Origin: a virus | Reading direction: 5' to 3' (one strand) | Length of the DNA stretch: 44,136 nt | Virus record (IMG/VR): IMGVR_UViG_3300042516_004603 | Coordinates: 1-44,136 of that record | Shown here: piece after piece, positions 5,848-14,430 of the stretch | Layout of the letters: each line of letters opens with the position of its first letter | Numbering within the stretch: the stretch's first letter is position 1 | The notes under the pieces: model-generated | Told to the model about the DNA's origin: nothing | The model's database searches: none | The model's input: the letters and a program-made list of their open reading frames with translations, nothing else | Position numbers and translations under genes: made by a program

Positions 5848-8592
5848 TTGCCAGGACCTCACTCCCCCATCGACTTTGTGGCGCTGGCCGATGCGCTGCT
5901 GCATCGGGCGCACACGCTGCTGTCGCAATGGATACCCGGCGGCCACATGGAGGGCCACGAGTACGTTGGCCCCAGCCGCCGAAGCGGCGGCGTGGGCGAC
6001 AGCCTGAAAGTCAACACCACCAATGGGCGGTGGGCCTACTTTGCGGGGGACGACAGCGACAGCGGCGGCGATCTCGTGTCGCTCTACGCCTGGCTGAACA
6101 ACCTGCCGCAAGGCAAGGCGGCGCTGCAGCTGATGGACGAGCTGGGCTGGCAGCGCTCGCGCACGGCTGCCCCGGCGGGCAGCGACGCGGCAGCCGGCAC
6201 GCCGGCCTGGCACGCCGATGTGCCGCCCGATGACGAGGCCGCGCCTGCCCCGGCAGCGCCCAGCCCCGCGCCAGCGCCTGATGCACCGCCGCCGGCGCCG
6301 GTGGCCCGCCAGGAGCGGTGGGTCAGCGTGCTGCCAGTGCCGCCGCATGCGAAGCCGCCCCGCTCGTTTGTGTTCGCGTTCAAGAACGAGAAGCTGGGCG
6401 CGTGGCAGGAGATCGAGGCTGCCAAGGTCTGGGAGTACCGGTTCGAGCGTGAGTTGTTCGGCTACGTGTGCCGCTTCGAGCGGTTCAACAGCAGCGGCGA
6501 GCTCACCAAAGACACGGTGCCGCTGACGTGGTGTGAAGACACCCAGGACGCGCGCCGCGGTGCCAAGTGGCACTGGAAGACCTGGGCCACGCCGCGCCCG
6601 CTGTACGTGCCGGCCACGCTGCTGAGCGGCGACCCTGCCAACGTGCCGGTGGTCATCGTGGAGGGGGAGAAGTGCGCGTTGGCCGGGCACGAGCTGCTGG
6701 GCCACGAGTTCGACTTTGTGAGCTGGCCCGGTGGCAGCCGCAGCTGGGCACTGGCGCGCTGGAGTTGGCTGATGGGGCGCACGGTGTACCTGTGGCCCGA
6801 CTGCGATGCCGCGCGGGTGAAGCTGAGCCGGGCCGAGCGCGAGGCCAACGTCGACCCGGCCACCAAGCCGCTGCTGCTCGAGGCCAAGCAGCCGGGCATG
6901 CAGGCCATGGTGGGCATTGGCCAGTTGCTGCTGGCCGAGCAGGGGTGCGACGTGCTGCTGTGCCCCATCCCGAAGCCGGGCGCGGTGCCGCACGGCTGGG
7001 ACATCGCGGACGCCATCGCGGAGGGGTGGGACGCTGCGCGCGTGCGCGATTTCATCCGCTCGGCACGGCCTCTTTCGCCCCCTGACGAGGCCGTGCGTGC
7101 GAAGGCGGGCGATCCCGTGGCGGCGGCGGCGCAAGCCGCGTCTACCCCTTCCAGGGCTGCCGCAGGGGAGGGGGAAGGCGACGAGGCGCTGGGTTGGCTG
7201 GTGCACCTGCTGCGCAGCGGCTCGGGTGCTGTGCGCAACGTGCGCGAGAACATCGTGCTGGCTCTGGACGGGCTGCCGGGCACCAAGGTGCGGGGCATCG
7301 AGGCTTGCGCCGGGTTGATCGGCTTCAACGAGTTCAGCAACAACATCGAGAAGCGCCGGCCCACGCCGTGGGGCACGCCCGCGGGCGACTGGATGGAAGC
7401 TGACGAGCTGCTGCTGGGCGATTGGCTGGTGCGAGAGCACCGCATGCCCAGCATGCCCCGCGGCGCGCTGGAAGAGGCGGTGATGGTGGTGAGCAGGCGC
7501 CACAGCTTTCATCCCCTGCGCGAGCGCATGGAGGCCTTGCGCGGCAAGTGGGACCAGCAGCCGCGCCTAGACCGCTGGCTGCGTCTGACGATGCTGGAAG
7601 AGGATGAGTGGGACGAATCCGATCCGCTGGTGCGCTATCTGGCGCTGGCTGGCACGTGGTTCGTCATGGGCATGGCGGCGCGCGTGATGCCCGAAAAGCG
7701 CGAGGGCGCGCAAGTGGTGGTTGGCCCTGGCACCAAGTTTGACTACATGCTGGTGTTCGAGGGGCCGCAGGGCTGGGGCAAGAGCTCGGCGGCGGCGGTG
7801 TTGGGCGGCGAGTACTTCGCCGACACGGGCCTGGACCTCGAGCACAAAGACTCGCTGATGAACATTCAGGGCGTCTGGGTGTACGAGTGGAGCGAGCTTG
7901 AGAACCTGAACAAGCAGGAAGTGGGCGCCGTCAAGCGCTTCGTTAGCAGCCCGACGGATCGGTTCCGCGCCACGTTTGACCGCCGGCCGGCGAAGTACCC
8001 GCGGCAGGTGGTGTTCATCGGCACCACGAACGAATCGCACTACCTCACAGACCCGACGGGCAACCGCCGTTTCTGGCCGGTGCGCGTGACGCGCCCGCCC
8101 GACCTGACCTGGCTGCGGGCGAACCTGGAGCAGCTGCTGGCCGAGGCCGTGCACCGGGTGGATGCGGGCGAGCGCTTCTGGCCCACGCGGGAGGAGCAGC
8201 GACTGCTGTTCGATCCGCAGCAGCATGCACGCACGGTCGAGAGCGGCATGGAGTCGGCGATCCGCTCGTTCTTGTATGACGAGACGCAAAAGACCTTCCC
8301 GAATGAGCAGGCAGGTACGGCGTTGAACGAGATCGCTCTGGGCGAGCTGCTCAGGCGCATCGGCTTCAGCACGGACAAGCAGACCGACGCCGTCGGCAAG
8401 CGGGCGGGCGCAGTGATGAAGGCACTCGGCTGGGAAACCCGCAAGACCAGCTCGCCCGGCCGGCCGCGTGTGTACGTGCGGCCGAGGCATGAACCGCGTT
8501 TCGAGGCGGGCGCAAGCCCTGGATCGAACGATGACAGCGTAGCCGGCGGCCGACCGCTGGCGCATGGAGACCCCGATGGGAACCCCTTCTAG
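5848..8592 (+). CDS. VapE-type primase/helicase replication protein, 914 aa
   Basis: The C-terminal half is a virulence-associated E (VapE) family NTPase: P-loop GPQGWGKSS near residue 640, a Walker B-like WVYEWSELENLNKQ, and the sensor motif VVFIGTTNESHYLTDPTGNR with RRFWPV. The N-terminal third (GRWAYFAGDDSDSGGDLVSL, later VVIVEGEKCALAGHEL and WPDCDAARVK) has zinc-finger-less primase/TOPRIM features. A proline/alanine linker lies near residues 125-155. The protein should prime and unwind phage DNA during replication. The TTG at 5848 is the longest start; the GTG at 5878 is an alternative, and no strong ribosome binding site is visible. Confidence 0.85.
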   Translation: MPGPHSPIDFVALADALLHRAHTLLSQWIPGGHMEGHEYVGPSRRSGGVGDSLKVNTTNGRWAYFAGDDSDSGGDLVSLYAWLNNLPQGKAALQLMDELGWQRSRTAAPAGSDAAAGTPAWHADVPPDDEAAPAPAAPSPAPAPDAPPPAPVARQERWVSVLPVPPHAKPPRSFVFAFKNEKLGAWQEIEAAKVWEYRFERELFGYVCRFERFNSSGELTKDTVPLTWCEDTQDARRGAKWHWKTWATPRPLYVPATLLSGDPANVPVVIVEGEKCALAGHELLGHEFDFVSWPGGSRSWALARWSWLMGRTVYLWPDCDAARVKLSRAEREANVDPATKPLLLEAKQPGMQAMVGIGQLLLAEQGCDVLLCPIPKPGAVPHGWDIADAIAEGWDAARVRDFIRSARPLSPPDEAVRAKAGDPVAAAAQAASTPSRAAAGEGEGDEALGWLVHLLRSGSGAVRNVRENIVLALDGLPGTKVRGIEACAGLIGFNEFSNNIEKRRPTPWGTPAGDWMEADELLLGDWLVREHRMPSMPRGALEEAVMVVSRRHSFHPLRERMEALRGKWDQQPRLDRWLRLTMLEEDEWDESDPLVRYLALAGTWFVMGMAARVMPEKREGAQVVVGPGTKFDYMLVFEGPQGWGKSSAAAVLGGEYFADTGLDLEHKDSLMNIQGVWVYEWSELENLNKQEVGAVKRFVSSPTDRFRATFDRRPAKYPRQVVFIGTTNESHYLTDPTGNRRFWPVRVTRPPDLTWLRANLEQLLAEAVHRVDAGERFWPTREEQRLLFDPQQHARTVESGMESAIRSFLYDETQKTFPNEQAGTALNEIALGELLRRIGFSTDKQTDAVGKRAGAVMKALGWETRKTSSPGRPRVYVRPRHEPRFEAGASPGSNDDSVAGGRPLAHGDPDGNPF

Positions 8593-8900
8593 CCCGACCT
8601 GGCGCTTCGACGCCGTGGCGATGCGCTGGCTGGGGGCAGGCCATCGGGGCGTTGCCATGTAGCGGCCCGCGACCCGGCGCCCCGGGACCTGCGCTGTGTC
8701 CACGTGTCCGCGTTCCTCTTGAGGAGTGCTGAGGTCTTGAAGAACCAAGAGCCCGGCGACCTTGGCGGAGCCTTGCCCGGAATGACCCGGGGTGTCCACG
8801 AACCGGCCCGCAGCGCGGGTGACGGGCGCAGGCGTCTGCGCAGGCAGGCGCGCGCGAGCAGACCCAGGCATTCATCTCTCATCAAGGGGAACGTGGACAG
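8593..8900. other. Gene-free stretch with long inverted repeat, possible replication origin
   Basis: No convincing gene; one 28-codon frame starts at 8576 inside the primase end. The segment holds TGTCCACGTGTCCGCGTTCC (8697-8716), whose reverse complement matches GGAACGTGGACAGATGGACA (8888-8907) at 17 of 20 positions. An extra GTGTCCACG at 8792-8800 repeats the one at 8696-8704. Repeats beside a primase gene could be an origin or a regulatory site. Confidence 0.45.
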
Positions 8901-9188
8901 ATGGACAAGGCAGAGCAGCAGGGCAGGTGGGCATGGGTTCCCGCGCTGATGCCCGGCGTGGCGCGGTTGATGGCGGACAAGAAGCGGGAGATGGGCGCGG
9001 CGCACGTCAACCGGTGCTGGGAGCGCGGGGTGGTGCGGCGCGAGCCCGGGTGGTTCTTCGCACGGGAGGGTGCGGTGGCCATCGGCACGCCCTGGCCTGC
9101 CATCGCCGATGTCGCTGGATGGCAGGTAACGCCGAACCAAGCGATGGTGTTCTTGCAACCATTGGAGGAGGCACATGCCGGCACGTGA
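8901..9188 (+). CDS. Hypothetical phage protein, 95 aa, upstream of the Q-like gene
   Basis: MDKAEQQGRWAWVPALMPGV followed by a helical, tryptophan-containing sequence (HVNRCWERGVVRREPGWFFA) and a short acidic tail. The start lies inside the right arm of the inverted repeat 8888-8907. The C-terminus overlaps the start of the regulator at 9175 by 14 bases. Proteins in this place often precede antitermination genes, but I recognise no family. Confidence 0.6.
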   Translation: MDKAEQQGRWAWVPALMPGVARLMADKKREMGAAHVNRCWERGVVRREPGWFFAREGAVAIGTPWPAIADVAGWQVTPNQAMVFLQPLEEAHAGT

Positions 9189-9525
9189 CGAGCGTATCGA
9201 GGCGAGGCTGCAGCGGTGGGCGCAGTGGGTGACGGTGGGCGATGGCTCAGGCTTTCCCACGATGAGCGTGCTGCACCGGGAGTGGACACCGCCCAGCCCG
9301 GGCACGACGCCGACCCTCAAGGTATCGGCCACCAGCGACGTGCGGCAGACGCACCGCGCGCTTGAGCAGCTGAGCGCCCGGCTGAAGAACACGGTGGTGG
9401 TGCACTACTGCCACAAGGTGCCGTTGGCTGAGCAGGCGCGGCGCCTGGAATGCGCTGAGAGCACGGTCGTGCAGCGGGTAGGCCTGGTGCATCAGCGCTT
9501 GGCGGCGTTGTTGCGCGAAACCTGA
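9175..9525 (+). CDS. Q-like late regulator with sigma-region-4-like HTH, 116 aa
   Basis: The C-terminal half (LKNTVVVHYCHKVPLAEQAR, RLECAESTVVQRVGLVHQRL) has the pattern of sigma-70 region 4-like helix-turn-helix domains, typical of short phage antitermination/late-activator proteins (ArpU/Q-like families). It is the last gene before a strong promoter (9536-9563) and a terminator (9597-9628), followed by all the late genes, which is the arrangement of lambda Q and pR'. The exact mechanism, antitermination or activation, cannot be told from sequence. Confidence 0.6.
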   Translation: MPARDERIEARLQRWAQWVTVGDGSGFPTMSVLHREWTPPSPGTTPTLKVSATSDVRQTHRALEQLSARLKNTVVVHYCHKVPLAEQARRLECAESTVVQRVGLVHQRLAALLRET

Positions 9526-9535
9526 AAAAGGAGTT

Positions 9536-9563
9536 TTGCAAGAAATTACTGATGGGCTAGATT
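9536..9563 (+). promoter_or_regulatory. Candidate late promoter pR'
   Basis: TTGCAA (9536-9541), 16-base spacer, TAGATT (9558-9563), immediately after the Q-like gene and about 35 bases before an intrinsic terminator. The short leader ending in a terminator fits a late promoter that needs antitermination. Confidence 0.6.
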
Positions 9564-9596
9564 CATGCAGACTCGGGGCTCAGACCCTGAAGACAA

Positions 9597-9628
9597 CCCC
9601 GCCCGGTGCAAGCCGCGGCGGGGTTTTT
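9597..9628 (+). terminator. Intrinsic terminator in the late leader
   Basis: CCCCGCC (9597-9603) pairs with GGCGGGG (9617-9623), followed by TTTTT. It lies between the late promoter and the HNH/terminase genes, so late expression must pass it. Confidence 0.8.
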
Positions 9629-9633
9629 CATTC

Positions 9634-10119
9634 ATGCCCACCGCTGCCCCCAAACCCTGCTGCCAATGCGGCGTGCTCGTCACTGACGGCACCACGCGCT
9701 GTGCGGCGCACAAGCGCAAAGCCTGGGCCAAACCTGTCGAGCAACAGGGCCGCGGCGGGCGCCCGTGGCGTCGCAAGCGCGAGGCTGTGCTAGCCCGTGA
9801 TGCGGGGCTTTGTCAGCCCTCGCGGCGCCATGGGTTGCTTGTCCCGGCCACGACGGTCGACCACATCGTCCCCCTGGCCCGCGGCGGCAGCGATGACGAC
9901 ACCAATCTGCAGGCCATCAGCGCCAGCGTCCACGCGGCCAAGACCGCGGCCGAAGCGGCCGGCGTGGAGTGGGACGAGGACGCCTGGTTCGCCCGGCAGG
10001 GAGGGGGGGTGCAAATCTCTGGCACCCCCCGCCCGGACACCGACCTACCAGAAGCATTTCTTTTCGCGGGGGTTTCAGGGGAGGGGGTACCCCAGGCTGA
10101 AGGGTGGGGTGCACTCTGA
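9634..10119 (+). CDS. HNH endonuclease, 161 aa
   Basis: Start at ATG 9634 (MPTAAPKPCCQCGVLVTDGT). An N-terminal zinc-ribbon-like CCQCG...CAAH is followed by a basic stretch (RGGRPWRRKREAVLARDAGL) and the HNH core DHIVPLARGGSDDDTNLQAI with VHAAKTAAE. HNH enzymes next to the terminase are common in cos-type phages and are needed for terminase cutting in HK97-like systems. Oddity: the usual CxxCH of the last HNH half (C-H-A-A-K-T) has Val in place of Cys, and LC is followed by QPSRR rather than a second Cys, so zinc binding may be altered. It overlaps terS by TGATG. Confidence 0.8.
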   Translation: MPTAAPKPCCQCGVLVTDGTTRCAAHKRKAWAKPVEQQGRGGRPWRRKREAVLARDAGLCQPSRRHGLLVPATTVDHIVPLARGGSDDDTNLQAISASVHAAKTAAEAAGVEWDEDAWFARQGGGVQISGTPRPDTDLPEAFLFAGVSGEGVPQAEGWGAL

Positions 10120-10679
10120 TGGGTGCCCGTGGCCCGAAGCCGCTGCCGGCGAACGTGCACCTGCTGCGGGGCAACCCCAGTAAGCTGCCCGTGGGCCAGC
10201 TGCTGGACAGCCTGCAGCCGGAGATCGAGATCCCCGGCTGCCCGCCGCACCTGCTGCCCGAGGCCCGCAAGGAGTGGCGGCGCATCACGCCCGAGCTGCA
10301 GCGCTACGGCCTCATCAGCAGGCTCGACCGCAGCGCGCTCTCTCTGTACTGCCAAGCCTGGGCGCGCTGGGTGTGGGCTGAGCAGCAGCTGCGTCGATCG
10401 ATGGCCCTGGCCGAGCAGCGCCGCGCCGAGGCCGAGGCCGAGGGCCGCGAGTACACCGGTGGCGACGGCATGACCGTGCCCACGCCGAACGGCCACATGA
10501 CGTACAGCCCGCACTGGGTGATCGCCAACAAGGCCATGGAGCAGGTGAACAAGTACCTGGCCAGCTTTGGCATGGACCCCGCCAGCCGCGGCCGCGTCAA
10601 CCCCAGCAACCACCTGCAGCGCACCTTGCCCGGCATGGGTGCCGACGACGGTGATGGCAGCGGCTTTGCTGCCCTGTAG
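10119..10679 (+). CDS. terS: Terminase small subunit, P27-like, 186 aa
   Basis: MGARGPKPLPANVHLLRGNP is the typical N-terminus of P27-family small terminases, followed by PGCPPHLLPEARKEWRRI and a helical segment with LYCQAWARWVWAEQQL. The C-terminal GGDGMTVPTPNGHMTYSPHW and the helix IANKAMEQVNKYLASFGMDP are also family hallmarks. It recognises phage DNA for packaging together with TerL, which follows after 4 bases. The ATG at 10119 overlaps the HNH stop. Confidence 0.9.
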   Translation: MGARGPKPLPANVHLLRGNPSKLPVGQLLDSLQPEIEIPGCPPHLLPEARKEWRRITPELQRYGLISRLDRSALSLYCQAWARWVWAEQQLRRSMALAEQRRAEAEAEGREYTGGDGMTVPTPNGHMTYSPHWVIANKAMEQVNKYLASFGMDPASRGRVNPSNHLQRTLPGMGADDGDGSGFAAL

Positions 10680-10683
10680 CCCC

Positions 10684-12402
10684 ATGCGCGACTTCGCCGC
10701 CATCGCCACCACCTACGCCACCGACGTAGCCGAGGGCCGCATCGTGGCCTGCCGCTGGGTGCGCCTGGCTTGCCAGCGCCACCTGCGCGACCTTGCGCGC
10801 AGCGAAGCCGGCGAGTTGCCTTTCGTCTTCAACCCCGAGATCCACGACCCGCGCCGCAACAAGCACTACCGCCCGGCCCAGCGCGTGTGCCACTTCGCCG
10901 AGCTCATGCCCCACATCAAGGGCGACTGGGCGGCGCGCGGCGAGCGCATCCAGCTTGATCCCTGGCAGGTGTTCGTCCTGGCCAGCATCTTTGGCTGGGT
11001 GCACCGCGAGACCTTCAAGCGCCGCTTCACGAAGGCCGACCTCTTCGTGCCGCGCAAGAACGCCAAGAGCACGCTGGCCGCTGTCATTGGCCTGTACATG
11101 CTGGCCGTCGACGGCGAGCACGGCGCCGAAGTCTTCAGCGGCGCCACCAGCCGCGATCAAGCGCTTGAGGTCTTCCGCCCGGCGCGGCTGATGTCTCTGG
11201 CCAGCCCCGACTTCAGGGCGCAGTTCGGCGTCATCCCCAACGTCAGCAACCTGGCGATGATTGACACCAACAGCAAATTCGAGCCCCTCATCGGCAAGCC
11301 CGGCGACGGCGCCAGCCCCAGCTGCGCCCTGGTGGACGAGTACCACGAGCACGCCACCAGCGAGCTCTACGACACCATGTGGACTGGCATGCTCGCCCGC
11401 AGCCAGCCGCTGCTGCTGGTCATCACCACCGCTGGCAGCAACATCGGCGGCCCGTGCTTCCAGCACCAGCTCGAGCTGCAGAAAGTGCTCGAAGGCGCCG
11501 TGGTTGACGAGCGCCGCTGGGGCATCGTCTACACCGTCGACAAGGGCGACGACTGGACAGACCCCGCCGTGCTGTGGAAAGCCAACCCCGGCCTGGGCGT
11601 CTCCATCAACCCCGAGAAGCTGCTGGCTGACCAAGCCGAAGCCGTGCGCGATCCGCGCAAGCAGGCCGTCTTCAAGACCAAGCACCTGAACGTGTGGGTC
11701 AACGCTGCCAGCCCGTGGCTGAACCTCGAGCAGCTTGCCAAGGGCGGCTCTGGCGGCCTGCAGCGCGAAGACTTCAAGGGCGAAACCTGCTGGGTAGGTC
11801 TTGACCTTGCCAGCAAGCAAGACATCGCCAGCGCCGCGTGGCTCTTCCGGCGTGAACAAGCCGGCGAATGGCACTACTACCTCTTCAGCCGCCACTGGCT
11901 GCCCGCCGCCGCCGTCCAGAAGCCCGAGAACCAGCACTACCAAGCCTGGGTGACGGCCGGCCACCTGGTGCAGACCCCCGGCAACATGATCAACCTGCGG
12001 CAGATTCAAGAGGAGGTCGAAGCCTCCGCCGAGCAGCACGTCATCGCCGAGATCCCGATGGACGCCTGGGGCTCGCGCGAGATCGCGCCCGCGCTGCAAG
12101 ACGCCGGCTTTGCCGTGGTCGACGTGCCCATGACCACCCGCAACCTCAGCGAGCCGATGAAGCTCATCGCCGCGCTCATCGATGCCGGCCGCTTCCACCA
12201 CGACGGCAACCCCGCCACTCTGTGGATGTTCAGCAACGTCGAAGTGTTCGAGGACCGCAACGGCAACATCTTCCCGCGCAAAGGCAGCGCCGAAAAGAAG
12301 ATCGACGCGGCCGTGGCCACGGTGCTGGCCATGGGCCGGGCGATGCTGGGCGCTGAGAGCGGCGACAGCTACCTCACCTCTGGCAACCTGGTAATCGCCT
12401 GA
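10684..12402 (+). CDS. terL: Terminase large subunit, 572 aa
   Basis: The packaging ATPase/nuclease. Walker A-like VPRKNAKSTLAA is at about residues 122-133, Walker B ALVDEYHEH at 215-223, and the C-terminal RNase H-like nuclease begins at GLDLASKQDIASAAW (Asp374, Asp380), with a late acidic residue in KKIDAAVATVLAMGRAM. The length is normal for HK97/P27-type large terminases. It is followed by portal with a TGATG overlap, as in cos phages of the HK97 group. Confidence 0.95.
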   Translation: MRDFAAIATTYATDVAEGRIVACRWVRLACQRHLRDLARSEAGELPFVFNPEIHDPRRNKHYRPAQRVCHFAELMPHIKGDWAARGERIQLDPWQVFVLASIFGWVHRETFKRRFTKADLFVPRKNAKSTLAAVIGLYMLAVDGEHGAEVFSGATSRDQALEVFRPARLMSLASPDFRAQFGVIPNVSNLAMIDTNSKFEPLIGKPGDGASPSCALVDEYHEHATSELYDTMWTGMLARSQPLLLVITTAGSNIGGPCFQHQLELQKVLEGAVVDERRWGIVYTVDKGDDWTDPAVLWKANPGLGVSINPEKLLADQAEAVRDPRKQAVFKTKHLNVWVNAASPWLNLEQLAKGGSGGLQREDFKGETCWVGLDLASKQDIASAAWLFRREQAGEWHYYLFSRHWLPAAAVQKPENQHYQAWVTAGHLVQTPGNMINLRQIQEEVEASAEQHVIAEIPMDAWGSREIAPALQDAGFAVVDVPMTTRNLSEPMKLIAALIDAGRFHHDGNPATLWMFSNVEVFEDRNGNIFPRKGSAEKKIDAAVATVLAMGRAMLGAESGDSYLTSGNLVIA

Positions 12403-13667
12403 TGGCCCTCCGCGACATCCTCCGCTACGTCTGGCTGGGCCGGCAGGCCGCTGGTGCGCCTGGTGGCATGCACAGCCGCGACCTCACCCTGGCCAATGCC
12501 GGCGTGCTGATCGACGTGAATGGCGAGCTCGGCACCCGTGCCGGCGTCACCGTCACCATCGACCGCGCCATGCAGCTGTCGGCGGTGTCGGCCTGCGTGC
12601 GCCTGCTGTCGGAGAGCATCGCGTCGTTGCCGCTCAACGTGTACCGGCGGCTCGATGGTGGCCGCCGCCAGCGCGTGAGCGACTTGCCCGAGGCCCGGCT
12701 CCTGCACGACGAGCCCAACCCGCTGATGACCAGCTTCACCTGGCGCGAAACCTCGTCCGCCCATCTGCTGCTGTGGGGCAACGCCTACAGCGTCATCCTG
12801 CGCGGTGAAGGCGCCGAGCCCGTGGCCCTGCTGCCCATCATGCCGCAGTACGTGCACGTTCTCAAACAAGCCAACGGCGAGCTGGCGTACCACGTCAACG
12901 GCTACGGCTTCAAGCGCCTCATCAACCAGGCCGACATGCTGCACGTGCCCGGCCTGTCGTACGACGGTCTGATCGGCATGTCGCCCATCAAGTACGCCGC
13001 GCAAAGCATCGGCCTGGCGCTGGCGGCCGAGTCTTACGGCGCCGGCTTCTTCGGCAACAGCGCCCGCCCCAGCGGCTTCATCAGCACGGCCGCCAAGCTG
13101 AGCGCCGACCAGGCGCTTGCCCTGGGCCGGGCCTGGACTGCCAACTACGGCGGCGATAAGTCTCAAGGCACCGCCGTGCTCGACAACGGCGCCAAGTTCG
13201 AGCGCGTGACGATGCCGCCCGAAGAGGCCCAGTTCATCGAAACGCGCAAGTTCCAGTTGGCCGACATTGCCCGCTGGTACCGCGTGCCGCCGCACATGAT
13301 CGGCGACCTCGAGCGCGCAACCTTCTCGAACATCGAGCACCAGGGCCTGCAGTTCGTCACGCACACCCTGCGGCCCTGGCTGGTGCGCATTGAGCAGGAG
13401 ATCACCCGCAAGCTCTTCCCCGCCCGCAGCGACGGCAGGCCGAGCGAGCTGTACGTCGAGTTCAACGTCGACGGCCTGCTGCGCGGCGACCTCAAGAGCC
13501 GTTATGACGCCTACGCCGTGGGCCGCCAGTGGGGCTGGCTGTCCACCAACGACATCCGCAGCCGCGAGAACCTCGAGCCCGTGCCCGATGGCGACACCGA
13601 CTACCTGCAGCCCCTGAACATGGTGCCGCGCGGGCAAGACCCGCAGGGCACGGAGACCACCCCATGA
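12402..13667 (+). CDS. Portal protein, HK97 family, 421 aa
   Basis: Forms the dodecameric ring at the capsid vertex. Hallmarks are AVSACVRLLSESIASLPLNV, ETSSAHLLLWGNAYSVILRG, the DMLHVPGLSYDGLIGMSPIK motif, and RWYRVPPHMIGDLERATFSN followed by the C-terminal helix region. Length matches HK97 portals. The ATG overlaps the terL stop, and the C-terminus overlaps the protease start by 4 bases. Confidence 0.95.
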   Translation: MALRDILRYVWLGRQAAGAPGGMHSRDLTLANAGVLIDVNGELGTRAGVTVTIDRAMQLSAVSACVRLLSESIASLPLNVYRRLDGGRRQRVSDLPEARLLHDEPNPLMTSFTWRETSSAHLLLWGNAYSVILRGEGAEPVALLPIMPQYVHVLKQANGELAYHVNGYGFKRLINQADMLHVPGLSYDGLIGMSPIKYAAQSIGLALAAESYGAGFFGNSARPSGFISTAAKLSADQALALGRAWTANYGGDKSQGTAVLDNGAKFERVTMPPEEAQFIETRKFQLADIARWYRVPPHMIGDLERATFSNIEHQGLQFVTHTLRPWLVRIEQEITRKLFPARSDGRPSELYVEFNVDGLLRGDLKSRYDAYAVGRQWGWLSTNDIRSRENLEPVPDGDTDYLQPLNMVPRGQDPQGTETTP

Positions 13668-14278
13668 GCAAAGACATTGAGCGCCGCATCCTCTGCAAAG
13701 AGGTGCGGGTTGAAAGCGGCGAGGGCGACAAGCCCGTCATCCGCGGCTACGCGGCCCTGTTCAACCAACTGTCCGAAGACCTCGGCGGCTTCCGCGAACA
13801 GCTCGCCACCGGCGCCTTCAGCGAGGCCATGGCCAACAGCGACGTGCGCGCGCTCATCAACCACGACGCCAACCTCGTGCTGGGCCGCAACCGCGCCGGC
13901 ACGCTGGCCATGCGCGAAGACGCTGCCGGCCTCTACGTCGAGATCACCCCGCCCGACACCCAGGCCGCCCGCGATCTTGTCGAAGTCATGCGCCGTGGCG
14001 ACGTCAACCAAATGAGCTTCGCCTTCACCGTGGCCAAAGAAGACCAGAGCTGGACGCGCGAAGGCACCGGCCCCTGGCTGCGCACCATCAAGCGCGTGTC
14101 TCGCCTGTTCGACGTGAGCGTCGTCACCTACCCCGCCTACCCGCAGACCAGCGCCGCCGTGCGTGCGCTGCAAGAGGTGAACGACACCGCCGCACAGCTG
14201 GCCGCGGCGCAGCACGAAGAAGCCCGCCAGCGCGTGGCGCGAGCCCGAGAAATCGATCTTCTGGAGGTGCGCGCCTAA
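13664..14278 (+). CDS. Prohead protease, HK97 (U35) family, 204 aa
   Basis: Cleaves the capsid scaffold during maturation. His67 in RALINHDANLVLGR and Ser118 in NQMSFAFTV are the expected catalytic pair, followed by the conserved LFDVSVVTYPAYPQTSAAVR. The start at 13664 overlaps the portal stop (ATGA). An acidic/alanine C-terminal tail follows the protease core. Confidence 0.93.
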   Translation: MSKDIERRILCKEVRVESGEGDKPVIRGYAALFNQLSEDLGGFREQLATGAFSEAMANSDVRALINHDANLVLGRNRAGTLAMREDAAGLYVEITPPDTQAARDLVEVMRRGDVNQMSFAFTVAKEDQSWTREGTGPWLRTIKRVSRLFDVSVVTYPAYPQTSAAVRALQEVNDTAAQLAAAQHEEARQRVARAREIDLLEVRA

Positions 14279-14299
14279 GCCACCTCCGCACCCTTCAAC

Positions 14300-14332
14300 A
14301 GGGCCGCCCCGGGCAACCGGTGGCGGCCCTTT
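14300..14332 (+). terminator. Hairpin between protease and capsid genes
   Basis: AGGGCCGCC (14300-14308) pairs with GGCGGCCCT (14322-14330), followed by only two or three T. It may attenuate readthrough or protect the capsid mRNA end, rather than act as a strong terminator. Confidence 0.5.
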
Positions 14333-14430
14333 GCATTGGCCGCCCCGCGCATTTGCCGACCACGCGGGCGGTTGTGGCGCAAGCCCCGATTGCCCTGGTC
14401 GGCGATGTCACCCCCGAAAGGAAACCCATC

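Noticed and set aside
4396-7512. Very long open frame on the minus strand over the primase gene
   Set aside because: It is an antisense shadow in high-GC DNA: histidine/arginine-rich and overlapping cro, several small genes and the well-supported VapE protein.
8576-8662. 28-codon frame at the primase 3' end
   Set aside because: Too short and without a ribosome site; overlaps the primase stop.
14300-14332. A strong terminator ending the head operon
   Set aside because: The U-run is only two or three bases, and the capsid gene directly downstream has no promoter of its own that I could see.
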